A stretch of 9,237 bases of DNA, from NCBI GenBank assembly GCA_900313745.1, contig OMSM01000019.1, positions 1 to 9,237 on the forward strand, read 5' to 3'. Positions 1 through 6,494 of this stretch are shown here, piece by piece. Source of the DNA: an uncultured Lachnospiraceae bacterium. Lineage in GTDB: Bacteria; Bacillota; Clostridia; Lachnospirales; Lachnospiraceae. The position numbers were made by a program, and so were the translations under genes. The stretch's first letter is position 1, and each line of letters opens with the position of its first letter. The notes below the pieces were generated by a model. It ran no database searches, was not told where the DNA came from, and worked only from the letters and a program-made list of their open reading frames with translations.

Positions 1-42
1 CGGCACTTATGTACAATTTCTTCTTCACAACTTATCTTTATC

Positions 43-58
43 GTGGTAAAGTGGTAAA
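43..58. repeat. Tandem 8-bp direct repeat GTGGTAAA x2
   Basis: GTGGTAAA occurs at 43-50 and again immediately at 51-58, followed by GTAATTGACA. The pair lies just upstream of a TTGACA hexamer in the AT-rich region before tetR. It could be a binding site for an activator or other regulator, or a chance slippage duplication. The repeat is seen directly; a function is only inferred. Confidence 0.5.
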
Positions 59-62
59 GTAA

Positions 63-91
63 TTGACACTGATTTTCTGCTTTACGGCAGA
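63..91 (+). promoter_or_regulatory. Putative tetR promoter -35 with TCTGC/GCAGA operator-like inverted repeat
   Basis: A consensus -35 hexamer TTGACA lies at 63-68, but no good -10 is found at the standard spacing; TATTAT at 116-121 is too far from it. Just downstream of the hexamer, TCTGC (76-80) and GCAGA (87-91) form an inverted repeat with a 6-nt spacer. This position suits a repressor that blocks its own promoter, as many TetR proteins do. The -35 match and the repeat are seen; autoregulation is inferred. Confidence 0.35.
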
Positions 92-145
92 GACTTCATC
101 ATACCGAAAAAACCATATTATCCACTGCACTGTGGAGGAGGCCCA

Positions 146-730
146 ATGTCAACATTAACCAAGAGAGCAATGGCGGACTCCTTAAGGCGGCTTCTGAACG
201 AAAAGCCGCTGGACAGAATCACTGTCAGCGAGATCACGGATGGCTGCGGTGTCCGCCGGAATACCTTCTACTATCATTTCCATGATGTCTATGAGCTGTG
301 CGACTGGATCATAGAGCAGGATCTGCGCACGGCAATGCGTGAGGATGCGTCGGTCGACAACTGGAAGGACGGCCTGTACCGCATACTCGTGCGCATCAGG
401 GACAACAGCAGCTACATGGAAAATCTCCTCAACTCCCTGGGAAGGGAGAAGGTGACCTATTCGCTGTGCCAGATGACCCAGGGGATGATGCTGAAGCTCG
501 TGGAGCTTAATTCCGAGGGGATGCACTTCGAGGAGGACCGGAAGGCGTTCTTTGCCAAGTTTTTCCAGTATGCGGTGATCGGAATGATTCTTGACTGGAT
601 CATCGGCGGCTATGAGCTCACGCCGGAGGTCCTGGTGTGCAGGCTCTATGTCATGGTAAACAGCGCGCTTCCCGCGATGCTTTCCGGCATGGACGGCGCA
701 CTGGAGGAGGTCAGGCAGGGAAGGTTTTAA
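146..730 (+). CDS. TetR/AcrR family transcriptional regulator
   Basis: This 194-residue protein has the size and layout of a TetR-family repressor. The N-terminal DNA-binding domain covers about residues 5-50, with a helix-turn-helix at about 25-45 (ITVSEITDGCGVRRNTFYYHF region) ending in the T-F-Y-Y-H-F motif typical of the family. The C-terminal part (about 60-190) is helical and should bind a ligand and form the dimer; it resembles the DhaS-like subgroup. The start is firm: GGAGGAGG (134-141) lies 4 nt before the ATG. The ligand is unknown. The gene precedes an AEC permease and a MATE exporter on the same strand, so control of one or both is plausible. A strong terminator follows directly (772-803). 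Confidence 0.92.
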   Translation: MSTLTKRAMADSLRRLLNEKPLDRITVSEITDGCGVRRNTFYYHFHDVYELCDWIIEQDLRTAMREDASVDNWKDGLYRILVRIRDNSSYMENLLNSLGREKVTYSLCQMTQGMMLKLVELNSEGMHFEEDRKAFFAKFFQYAVIGMILDWIIGGYELTPEVLVCRLYVMVNSALPAMLSGMDGALEEVRQGRF

Positions 731-771
731 TCCCGGGCCGGGCCGTTAAGCAGGATACTGATGAACAGGCC

Positions 772-803
772 GGACCGCGGGGCTGCGCTCCGCGGTCCTT
801 TTT
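772..803 (+). terminator. Rho-independent terminator between tetR and the AEC permease
   Basis: GGACCGCGG (772-780) pairs perfectly with CCGCGGTCC (790-798) around a 9-nt loop, and five T residues follow (799-803). It ends tetR transcription. The T-tract ends 6 nt before the permease Shine-Dalgarno at 810-817, leaving no room for a promoter between them. The upstream stretch 734-746 is rich in CCGG/GGCC and could pair with 768-774 as a weak antiterminator, but this is speculative. Confidence 0.88.
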
Positions 804-809
804 ATTGCC

Positions 810-817
810 GGAAGAGG
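810..817 (+). promoter_or_regulatory. Ribosome binding site that sets the permease start at TTG 824
   Basis: GGAAGAGG at 810-817 lies 6 nt before an in-frame TTG at 824. The alternative ATG at 761 lies upstream of the terminator hairpin, so its coding sequence would run through stem and T-tract. The family usually begins just before the first membrane helix, which also fits TTG 824. Confidence 0.7.
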
Positions 818-823
818 TCAGAA

Positions 824-1762
824 TTGAACAATTTTATTATCGCCCTCAACGCGGTCGTCCCCTTTACCATCTATATCATGTTCGGGTATATCATGCGCCT
901 GACGGGGACGGTGGAGGAGCCCTTCCTCAAAAAGCTCAACCAGATGGTCTTCAGGGTGTTCTTTCCCTTCATGACCTTCTACAACTTCTGCAAAATTGAT
1001 GCGGATTTCTCCCTGAACGGCGGCTATATCGTCCTGATCATCTCCAGTCTCCTCATCCTGGTGGGCGTCTCCTTCCTCATCGTTCCCCGCCTGGTACCGG
1101 AGAACGCGCGGAGGGGCGTGACCATACAGGGAATCTACCGAAGCAACATGATTCTCTTCGCGATCCCCCTCACCCAGAGCATCTTCGGAAGCAGCGCGGA
1201 CACACTGACAGCGGTGGTCACGACGGTGACGGTGCCGCTCTACAACGTCATCGCGGTGATCGTCCTCGAGTATTTCCGGGGCAGCAGGCCGACACCGGGG
1301 GAGCTTCTTAAGAAGATCATCACCAATCCGCTGATCCGCGGCGCGATTGCAGGCCTTGCGGTATTCCTTCTCGGGATAAAGCTCCCGCAGAGCGTGCTGT
1401 CCCCCGTCTCCGCGATCTCGTCGATGTCGACTCCCCTCGCGCTCTTCATTCTCGGCGGAACCCTTCACTTCTCGGCACTTAGGAAGAATCTCGGAATTCT
1501 CACGGCGATCCTCGGGACAAAACTTGTGCTGCTTCCGGCAGCGGCGGCGGCCGTTTCCGCCGTCCTCCGCCTAAGCCCGCAGGAGATGTTCCTCTACTTC
1601 TGCATGTTCGCCACCCCTGTTGCGGCCTCCTCCTATCCCATGGCGGAGAGCATGGGGGGAGACGGGGAGCTGGCCGGCCAGCTGGTGATGGTCAGCACGG
1701 CGGCCAGCGTGTTCACGCTCTTCGGCTGGATATATCTCCTGAAAACTCTCGGGATGATGTAG
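824..1762 (+). CDS. AEC (auxin efflux carrier) family transporter
   Basis: This is an integral membrane permease of the AEC family; bacterial members export or exchange organic acids such as malate, but the substrate cannot be read from the sequence. With the TTG start at 824 it has 312 residues, normal for the family. It starts with (M)NNFIIALNAVVPF, leading straight into the first membrane helix. About ten hydrophobic helices form two halves. The middle carries the family pattern around ITNPLIRGAIAGL, an IKLP turn and TPLALFILGGTL. The end has the small-residue helix around TPVAASSYPMAESMGGDGELA. The longer reading from ATG 761 adds 21 polar residues encoded across a terminator and is unlikely. 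TetR upstream may control it. No clear terminator follows. Confidence 0.9.
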   Translation: MNNFIIALNAVVPFTIYIMFGYIMRLTGTVEEPFLKKLNQMVFRVFFPFMTFYNFCKIDADFSLNGGYIVLIISSLLILVGVSFLIVPRLVPENARRGVTIQGIYRSNMILFAIPLTQSIFGSSADTLTAVVTTVTVPLYNVIAVIVLEYFRGSRPTPGELLKKIITNPLIRGAIAGLAVFLLGIKLPQSVLSPVSAISSMSTPLALFILGGTLHFSALRKNLGILTAILGTKLVLLPAAAAAVSAVLRLSPQEMFLYFCMFATPVAASSYPMAESMGGDGELAGQLVMVSTAASVFTLFGWIYLLKTLGMM

Positions 1763-1813
1763 GAGAGATCCGCCCGTTTCCCGGGGAGGACCAGGTTTCG
1801 CGGGGTACTCAGT

Positions 1814-1825
1814 TTTCTGCAGAAA
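1814..1825. promoter_or_regulatory. Perfect 12-bp palindrome TTTCTGCAGAAA upstream of the MATE gene
   Basis: TTTCTGCAGAAA is its own reverse complement and lies in the 166-bp gap between the permease and the MATE gene. The 8-mer TTTTCTGC at 1813-1820 also occurs at 73-80 upstream of tetR, where it faces GCAGA. It could be an operator for the nearby TetR-type repressor. The half-site spacing differs (0 versus 6 nt), so a shared regulator is only a hypothesis. Confidence 0.35.
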
Positions 1826-1865
1826 TGCTAAAGGATCGTCCAGAGAAAAAACCGCAGAGAGATAG

Positions 1866-1871
1866 TATACT
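1866..1871 (+). promoter_or_regulatory. Possible -10 box TATACT before the MATE gene
   Basis: TATACT matches the sigma-A -10 consensus at five of six positions, but no recognisable -35 or extended -10 is found upstream. If used, transcription would begin near 1878. The first in-frame ATG (1878) would then have no leader, which favours the internal start at 1929. The evidence is weak. Confidence 0.25.
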
Positions 1872-1928
1872 TTATGCATGGATGTGAACGGGGAAACGTC
1901 TGGAGGTTTCCGGGGAAAGGCAGAGGAC

Positions 1929-3428
1929 ATGGCAGAGAAGAGGCAGCAGGGCGGACGCCGGATGGTGCGGACATACCTGGATGAAGCGTCGTGGGGAGAC
2001 GAGAATTTCCTGGATATCGAGGCGGCGAAGAGCCGGAAGGAGCGAAGGCAGCTGCCGGAAGGGTGCCGGAGCCAGGTGCTCTACAGCGATATCCTGAGGA
2101 TCGCCTGGCCCTCCATGGTGGAGCTGTTTCTCGCAAGTCTCTGCGGAATGGCCGACATGATCATGGTCGGCTCCATGGCGAACGGCGACGACGCCATCTC
2201 CGCGGTGAGCCTCTCGAACCAGCCCAAGTTCATCTTCATCTCTCTGATCATGGCGCTCAACGTGGGCGTGACAGCGACGGTCGCGCGGGCGAGGGGCGCG
2301 GAGGAGCATGAGAGGGCGAACGAAGCCCTGCGCCAGGGCCTTTTCTTCTGTCTTCTCGTGTGCGTATTTGCCTCCGTCGTAGGATATATCTTCGCAAGGC
2401 CGCTCACCGTCTTCATGGCCAACTCGGGATTAAGCGAGGAGGTCATCGGGATGAGCACCACCTACCTCAAGGTGCAGATGATCGGCTTCGCGACCATGGG
2501 CATTGCCGCGACCTACACGGCGGCGCTGAGGGGATCGGGGAACACCACGCTCCCGATGGTCTACAACATCATCGCCAACATCGTCAATATCATCCTGAAC
2601 TACCTTCTCATCAACGGGCATTTCGGCTTCCCGGCCTGGGGCGTATTCGGCGCCTCGGTTGCGACGGTCCTCGGCCAGGCGGTCTCCATGATCATCGCGA
2701 TTGTCGCCAACGGAAGCGGCCGCTTCTACTTCAGCGTCAAAATCACGGATTTCCTCCACGGATTCAAGCCGGACATCCCGATCATCCGGAACATCGCCAA
2801 GGTCGGAATTCCCTCCCTGGGAGAGCAGTTCCTCATGCGGGTTGGTTTCATCCTCTTCGGGCGCCAGGTCGCGACTCTGGGCCAGCCGTACTACGCAACG
2901 CACAACATCTGCATGAATATCCAGTCCATGTCCTTCATGCTCGGCCAGGCCATGGCGGTCAGCTCGACCACCCTGGTGGGCCAGAGCCTGGGCAAGCGCA
3001 GGTCGGATCTGGCGGAGCATTATTCAAGGCGATGCGAAAGACTGGGCCTTCTGCTGGCAGTGATCCTCGGTACGTTCTTTGCCGTCTGCAACCAGTGGCT
3101 GGTGGGACTCTACAGCGACACGCCGGCGGTGCTGGCGGCCGCGCTCCCTGTCATGATCCTGATCGGGGTGCTCCAGCCCATTCAGATCCCGCAGTTCGTG
3201 CTCTCCGGTGCCCTGCGCGGAGCCGGTGATACCAAGTCCACTGCACTGGTGACCATGGTAGGCATTCTGATCCTCCGCCCGGTAATGGGACATCTCTTCA
3301 TTAACATCCTCAGGGCGGGGCTGATGGGGGCCTGGATTGCCATCGCCATCGACCAGGTGGTCCGCACCGGCCTTGTGATGGGCATCTACGCCTCCGGAAA
3401 GTGGAAGAGGATCAAGATGAAGATTTGA
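1929..3428 (+). CDS. MATE family efflux transporter
   Basis: A multidrug and toxin extrusion exporter, expected to expel cationic or other small compounds by Na+ or H+ antiport. It has about twelve membrane helices in two homologous halves. The same motif appears in each half: LRGSGNT at about residues 200-206 and LRGAGDT at about 429-435 of the 499-residue form. The first is followed by a NIIANIVNIILNYLLI helix and GFPAWGVFGAS, both typical of the family. The start is uncertain. ATG 1878 (516 residues) lacks a good ribosome binding site; ATG 1929 has AAAGG 8 nt upstream and is preferred; ATG 1962 is also possible. Even from 1929, a charged, probably cytoplasmic segment of about 55 residues precedes the first helix, longer than usual. 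The substrate is unknown. Confidence 0.92.
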   Translation: MAEKRQQGGRRMVRTYLDEASWGDENFLDIEAAKSRKERRQLPEGCRSQVLYSDILRIAWPSMVELFLASLCGMADMIMVGSMANGDDAISAVSLSNQPKFIFISLIMALNVGVTATVARARGAEEHERANEALRQGLFFCLLVCVFASVVGYIFARPLTVFMANSGLSEEVIGMSTTYLKVQMIGFATMGIAATYTAALRGSGNTTLPMVYNIIANIVNIILNYLLINGHFGFPAWGVFGASVATVLGQAVSMIIAIVANGSGRFYFSVKITDFLHGFKPDIPIIRNIAKVGIPSLGEQFLMRVGFILFGRQVATLGQPYYATHNICMNIQSMSFMLGQAMAVSSTTLVGQSLGKRRSDLAEHYSRRCERLGLLLAVILGTFFAVCNQWLVGLYSDTPAVLAAALPVMILIGVLQPIQIPQFVLSGALRGAGDTKSTALVTMVGILILRPVMGHLFINILRAGLMGAWIAIAIDQVVRTGLVMGIYASGKWKRIKMKI

Positions 3429-3453
3429 AAACTCCCGGCGCCGCCGTGTGTTC

Positions 3454-3482
3454 TTGCAGGAGCCGGAGCCGGGTGATAGGAT
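3454..3482 (+). promoter_or_regulatory. Candidate purC promoter with extended -10
   Basis: TTGCAG (3454-3459) and TAGGAT (3477-3482) are separated by 17 nt, and TGA directly before the second gives an extended -10. The -35 matches only weakly. Transcription would start near 3489 and give a leader of about 97 nt that includes the hairpin at 3494-3509. I saw no purine riboswitch or Bacillus-type PurBox. Confidence 0.3.
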
Positions 3483-3493
3483 AATAGAATCGT

Positions 3494-3509
3494 CGCGGGG
3501 AACCCCGCG
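3494..3509 (+). other. GC-rich hairpin in the MATE-purC gap
   Basis: CGCGGGG (3494-3500) and CCCCGCG (3503-3509) are perfect complements separated by AA, so the real loop is probably GAAC on a 6-bp stem. No T-tract follows at once (TTTT only appears after a further 9 nt), so it is a poor terminator. It may be a leader structure for purC or a remnant terminator for the MATE gene. Confidence 0.4.
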
Positions 3510-3585
3510 GCGGATGAGTTTTGACGATATAGCCAACCGGAAGAAGAGCCCGTAGGATGCGGACGGGCGGACAGGAGAAAAGCCA

Positions 3586-4458
3586 ATGCAGGAATACAGA
3601 CCCGTTAAAGAAGGCAAGGTGCGCGAGATCTACGACATCGGCGACGCGCTGGTCATGGTGGCGACCGACAGAATCTCGGCTTTCGACGTGATCCTGAAGA
3701 ACAAGGTCACGAAGAAGGGCACAGTACTCACCCAGATGTCCCGCTTCTGGTTTGATTTTACGAAGGATATCGTCCCGAACCACATGATCAGCGTGGATGT
3801 GGAGGACATGCCGGAGTACTTCCGCAGGCCGGAGTTTACCGGGAACAGCATGCTGTGCAGGAAGCTCACCATGCTGCCCATCGAGTGCATCGTCCGCGGC
3901 TACATCACCGGCAGCGGCTGGGCCAGCTACAAGGAGAACGGCACCGTCTGCGGAATAAAGCTCCCCGAGGGCTTAAGCGAATGCGACAAGCTGCCCGAGC
4001 CCATCTATACGCCCAGCACCAAGGCGGAGATCGGCGACCACGACGAGAATATTGACTTTGACCGCAGCGTGGAGGTTCTGGAGAGGGATTTCCCCGGGCG
4101 CGGCAGGGAATATGCGGAGAAGATCCGCGACTACACCATCGCCCTTTACAGGAAATGCGCGGATTACGCGCTGACCCGCGGAATCATCATCGCGGACACC
4201 AAGTTCGAGTTCGGGCTGGACGGCGACGGAGAGGTGATCCTGGCGGACGAGATGCTCACCCCGGATTCCAGCCGCTTCTGGCCGCTCGAGGGATATGAGC
4301 CCGGGCACGGGCAGCCTTCCTTTGACAAGCAGTTCGTCCGCGACTGGCTGAAGGCAAACCCGGACAGTGACTACAACCTGCCGGAGGATGTGATCGACAA
4401 AACGATCGCGAAGTACAAGGAGGCATACAGCCTTCTGACCGGAGGGACGATCGGCTAA
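3586..4458 (+). CDS. purC: Phosphoribosylaminoimidazole-succinocarboxamide synthase (SAICAR synthetase)
   Basis: This cytoplasmic enzyme of de novo purine synthesis joins aspartate to CAIR using ATP, forming SAICAR. Both family signatures are present: MLPIECIVRGYITGS at residues 96-110 and IIADTKFEFG at 201-210. The acidic DEMLTPDSSRFWP segment at 221-233 follows. LPEPIYTPSTKAEIGDHDENI (136-156, read with its neighbours) is typical of the longer Ade1-like form. At 290 residues it is clearly longer than the roughly 240-residue PurC of E. coli or B. subtilis, matching that long form. AGGAGA (3573-3578) lies 7 nt before the ATG. It stands alone here, without other pur genes, and is closed by the terminator at 4574-4608. 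Confidence 0.97.
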   Translation: MQEYRPVKEGKVREIYDIGDALVMVATDRISAFDVILKNKVTKKGTVLTQMSRFWFDFTKDIVPNHMISVDVEDMPEYFRRPEFTGNSMLCRKLTMLPIECIVRGYITGSGWASYKENGTVCGIKLPEGLSECDKLPEPIYTPSTKAEIGDHDENIDFDRSVEVLERDFPGRGREYAEKIRDYTIALYRKCADYALTRGIIIADTKFEFGLDGDGEVILADEMLTPDSSRFWPLEGYEPGHGQPSFDKQFVRDWLKANPDSDYNLPEDVIDKTIAKYKEAYSLLTGGTIG

Positions 4459-4566
4459 GAGCGCCGGCCGCAGACCCCGTTCCCGTAAAAAACGGCAGAG
4501 GATGCCGCATCTGCAGTATACAATTTTGTGTGATATTCATTCTGGTACTCAGGACAGGATTGAATA

Positions 4567-4572
4567 TATAAT
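4567..4572 (+). promoter_or_regulatory. Consensus -10 box TATAAT abutting the purC terminator
   Basis: A perfect TATAAT lies one base before the left arm of the terminator stem, in an AT-rich patch within otherwise GC-rich DNA. The -35 is poor (TGGTAC at 4543-4548, 18-nt spacing). A transcript would begin near 4579, inside the left arm, and so would lack the first 5 bp of the stem. It is a candidate promoter for the CotH gene; the weak -35 limits confidence. Confidence 0.35.
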
Positions 4573-4573
4573 T

Positions 4574-4608
4574 ATTCTGCATGCCCCTGTGGCATGCAGA
4601 ATCTTTTT
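4574..4608 (+). terminator. Strong rho-independent terminator after purC
   Basis: ATTCTGCATGCC (4574-4585) and GGCATGCAGAAT (4591-4602) form a perfect 12-bp stem with a CCTGT loop, followed by C and five T residues (4604-4608). It lies 115 nt after the purC stop and 73 nt before the CotH start. Because of it, the extended reading of the CotH frame from ATG 4502 should be rejected. Confidence 0.9.
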
Positions 4609-4669
4609 ATGCCCATGGACTGAGGTTCACTTGCCTAGATGTGCTTCCGGCAATGAGCGCCGGGCACCC

Positions 4670-4675
4670 GGAGAG
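4670..4675 (+). promoter_or_regulatory. Ribosome binding site of the CotH-family gene
   Basis: GGAGAG at 4670-4675 lies 6 nt before ATG 4682 and 9 nt before ATG 4685. Either start gives a protein beginning directly with a signal peptide, unlike the in-frame ATG 4502. The site partly overlaps a small CCGG/CCGG hairpin around 4661-4672, which might limit access to it. Confidence 0.75.
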
Positions 4676-4681
4676 AATATC

Positions 4682-6289
4682 ATGATGCTTACAACCCTGA
4701 AGAAAGCCGCGGCCCGCGCCGCCGCTGCACTGCTTGCCGCCGTGATGCTGATGTCGCCGGCGCTTACCGTCTCCGCCGCGGGAGAGACGAAGAATCTTCC
4801 CGGACAGGAGGTTTTCAATTCCTCCATAGGCTCGGATGTAAGATTCATCCTGAGAAGTTATGACAAGACGCTTCGCCTGGAGTGGTCCGCATCCTCAAGG
4901 CCCGGCCTTGTGGGCATCAAGATCCGGATCACCAATGCCGGCGGGGCGGTGGTAGAGGAGAAGAATGCCGGCCCCGGGGAGGGGGTGTATCACTTCAAGA
5001 ACGGCGTGCACGGCCAGCGCTACACGGTGAGGCTCACCGGCGTGGGAAGCGGAGGTGTGGTGATCTTCGAGAACGAAGCTTCCGCGCTCTTCCTTGACTA
5101 CAGCAAGCTTCCCGCCCTTCCTCTGGTCAATATCACCACCGACAATGACGTTGAGCCCACGGCGAGGGAGATCACGCCTTCGGATCCCGGCCTCTTCGGA
5201 AAGAGCATCACCGGCAACGATTATGTGTCCGGCACGGTGACCATCACCGGATTGGGCCAGGGACAGATCACTTCCGGGATGAAGATCCGCGTGCGCGGCA
5301 ATACCAGCGCCATCGGCACGGATAAGCTGCCCTACAAGATCAAGCTCAACGACAAGCTGGACCTCCTCGGCAGGGGGGCAGGCTATGCCAATAAGGACTG
5401 GATCCTTCTCAACACAGGCTATAACCTGAATACCTATATGGGCGACTACATCGCCTCCGTCTGCGGCATGGAGTACGTCCCGCAGATGCGCTTCGTCAAT
5501 GTCATGCTGAACGGCGACTGGAAGGGCATTTATGTTCTCACGGAGCCGGTCGAGGAGGGCAGTTCGAGGGTAAAACTTGACAAGTCCGGCTATCTCTTCG
5601 AGAACGACGCGTACTGGTGGAACGAGGGAGGCCTGTATTTCCGTACAAGCAGGCAGCCGTACCAGATGGCCTATACCTTCAAGTACCCCGACATCACCGG
5701 ACCGAACGATCCGCTCTGCCTGCAGCTGAAGAGTTACATGCAGCAGGCGGAGGACCAGATCTACCAGGGAACCGACAGGATGTTCAATTACATCGACATG
5801 GACACCTTCACGGGATGGATCCTTGCGCGGGACATTCTCGGGACCTCGGACGGCGCCGGCTCGAATGTCTACTTCTACAAGTACGATTTCAATGCGGCCA
5901 ACCCGGGCTCTTCCCTCATCAAGATGGGGCCGCTGTGGGATTTTGACTCGAACTTCCTCATCATGAACAACTGGTCCGAGCAGCACTACGCGGATTACCT
6001 CTATTTCCGGCAGCTCTTCAAGAAGGGCAAGTTCGCCGCGGCTTATGTCCGGAGATTCCAGCAGCTTTATCCCGGACTTGAGGCCGGGGTCATCAGCCAT
6101 CTTGACCAGCTTGTGGCCAGCCAGGGCGCGGCAATCGAGGAGAGCAGGCAGCTGGACCGCGCGAGGTGGTCCTACGGCTATCCGTCGCTCACCCAGGAAG
6201 CGGCGACGCTGAAAGCATTCTTCCACCAGCAGATCACATGGATGTATGCGCATCTCCAGGATGTGATCAATTATTCCAAACAGAACTGA
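4682..6289 (+). CDS. Secreted CotH kinase-family protein
   Basis: A 535-residue exported protein of the CotH family, named after the Bacillus spore-coat protein kinase CotH. A signal peptide is clear: two Lys at residues 7-8, an Ala-rich hydrophobic core at about 11-30, and a likely cleavage after SAA (33). Residues about 45-140 look like a beta-sandwich (fibronectin-like) domain, which I cannot assign. The CotH domain spans about 145-430: RVRGNTSAIGTDKLPYKIKL at 203-222, the GDWKGIYVLTEPVEEG strand at 278-293, the DTFTGWILARDIL helix at 374-386, and the acidic PLWDFDSNF near 417-425 expected to bind metal/ATP. The C-terminal 100 residues are helical. No cell-wall anchor or lipobox is visible. 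It may phosphorylate secreted or surface proteins; its partner is unknown, and no spore-coat gene is nearby. It forms its own unit between two terminators. Confidence 0.88.
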   Translation: MMLTTLKKAAARAAAALLAAVMLMSPALTVSAAGETKNLPGQEVFNSSIGSDVRFILRSYDKTLRLEWSASSRPGLVGIKIRITNAGGAVVEEKNAGPGEGVYHFKNGVHGQRYTVRLTGVGSGGVVIFENEASALFLDYSKLPALPLVNITTDNDVEPTAREITPSDPGLFGKSITGNDYVSGTVTITGLGQGQITSGMKIRVRGNTSAIGTDKLPYKIKLNDKLDLLGRGAGYANKDWILLNTGYNLNTYMGDYIASVCGMEYVPQMRFVNVMLNGDWKGIYVLTEPVEEGSSRVKLDKSGYLFENDAYWWNEGGLYFRTSRQPYQMAYTFKYPDITGPNDPLCLQLKSYMQQAEDQIYQGTDRMFNYIDMDTFTGWILARDILGTSDGAGSNVYFYKYDFNAANPGSSLIKMGPLWDFDSNFLIMNNWSEQHYADYLYFRQLFKKGKFAAAYVRRFQQLYPGLEAGVISHLDQLVASQGAAIEESRQLDRARWSYGYPSLTQEAATLKAFFHQQITWMYAHLQDVINYSKQN

Positions 6290-6310
6290 CGGGCTGCGGC
6301 ATCGCGGCAT

Positions 6311-6355
6311 AAAACGGCAGTACATCGGATTTTCTTCCGTGTACTGCCGTTTTTT
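6311..6355 (+). terminator. Rho-independent terminator after the CotH-family gene
   Basis: ACGGCAGTACA (6314-6324) and TGTACTGCCGT (6340-6350) form an 11-bp perfect stem; an inner CGGA/TCCG pairing (6326-6329 with 6336-6339) shortens the loop. A run of T ends at 6355, and four A residues at 6311-6314 on the other side let it act partly in both directions. It isolates the CotH gene from the downstream regulator. Confidence 0.92.
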
Positions 6356-6380
6356 CGTGCCTGAGGCTGTAGGGGATACT

Positions 6381-6417
6381 GCGGTTGCCATAGTTTTGTC
6401 AATGACAACCGCTGTCA
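6381..6417. promoter_or_regulatory. Cluster of overlapping inverted repeats upstream of the tandem-HTH gene
   Basis: Three nested symmetries occupy 37 bp. GCGGTTG (6381-6387) faces CAACCGC (6406-6412). TTGTCA-A-TGACAA (6396-6408) is a perfect odd palindrome. TGACA (6403-6407) faces TGTCA (6413-6417). The TGTCA half-site is thus repeated three times in alternating orientation. No T-tract follows, so it is not a terminator. It lies about 80 bp before the regulator start and is a strong candidate operator, perhaps for autoregulation. Confidence 0.55.
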
Positions 6418-6423
6418 TCTTTG

Positions 6424-6451
6424 TTGATCTTTCCCTCCCAGGGTTCAGAAT
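6424..6451 (+). promoter_or_regulatory. Weak candidate promoter of the tandem-HTH gene
   Basis: TTGATC (6424-6429) and CAGAAT (6446-6451) are spaced 16 nt apart, each matching the consensus at four of six positions. The position, just after the inverted-repeat cluster and about 45 nt before the start codon, is suitable. A CCCGG/CCGGG hairpin (6462-6478) would lie in the leader just before the ribosome binding site. Confidence 0.25.
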
Positions 6452-6494
6452 GGAATAGACACCCGGGCATGATCCGGGAGATGAGGTGAGGGAC

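Noticed and set aside
2360..3229. 289-codon + strand frame inside the MATE gene
   Set aside because: It is a frame-shifted shadow of the MATE coding sequence with His/Arg/Gly-rich composition and no domain.
3454..3585. Purine riboswitch or PurBox upstream of purC
   Set aside because: I looked for the conserved purine riboswitch core and the Bacillus CGAA-type PurBox and saw neither; only a simple GC hairpin is present.
4502..4681. N-terminal extension of the CotH-family gene from ATG 4502
   Set aside because: The extension would be encoded across a perfect terminator hairpin and would bury the signal peptide 60 residues inside the protein. ATG 4682 has a ribosome binding site and puts the signal peptide first.
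6314..6350. Long inverted repeat after the CotH gene as a mobile-element end
   Set aside because: It has a T-tract directly after the stem, sits 25 nt after a stop codon, and there is no transposase or target duplication. It is a terminator.
6396..6424. TTGTCA at 6396 as a -35 for the tandem-HTH gene
   Set aside because: At 17-18 nt spacing the -10 would be CTTTGT or TTTGTT, a poor match. The hexamer is better explained as part of the palindrome.
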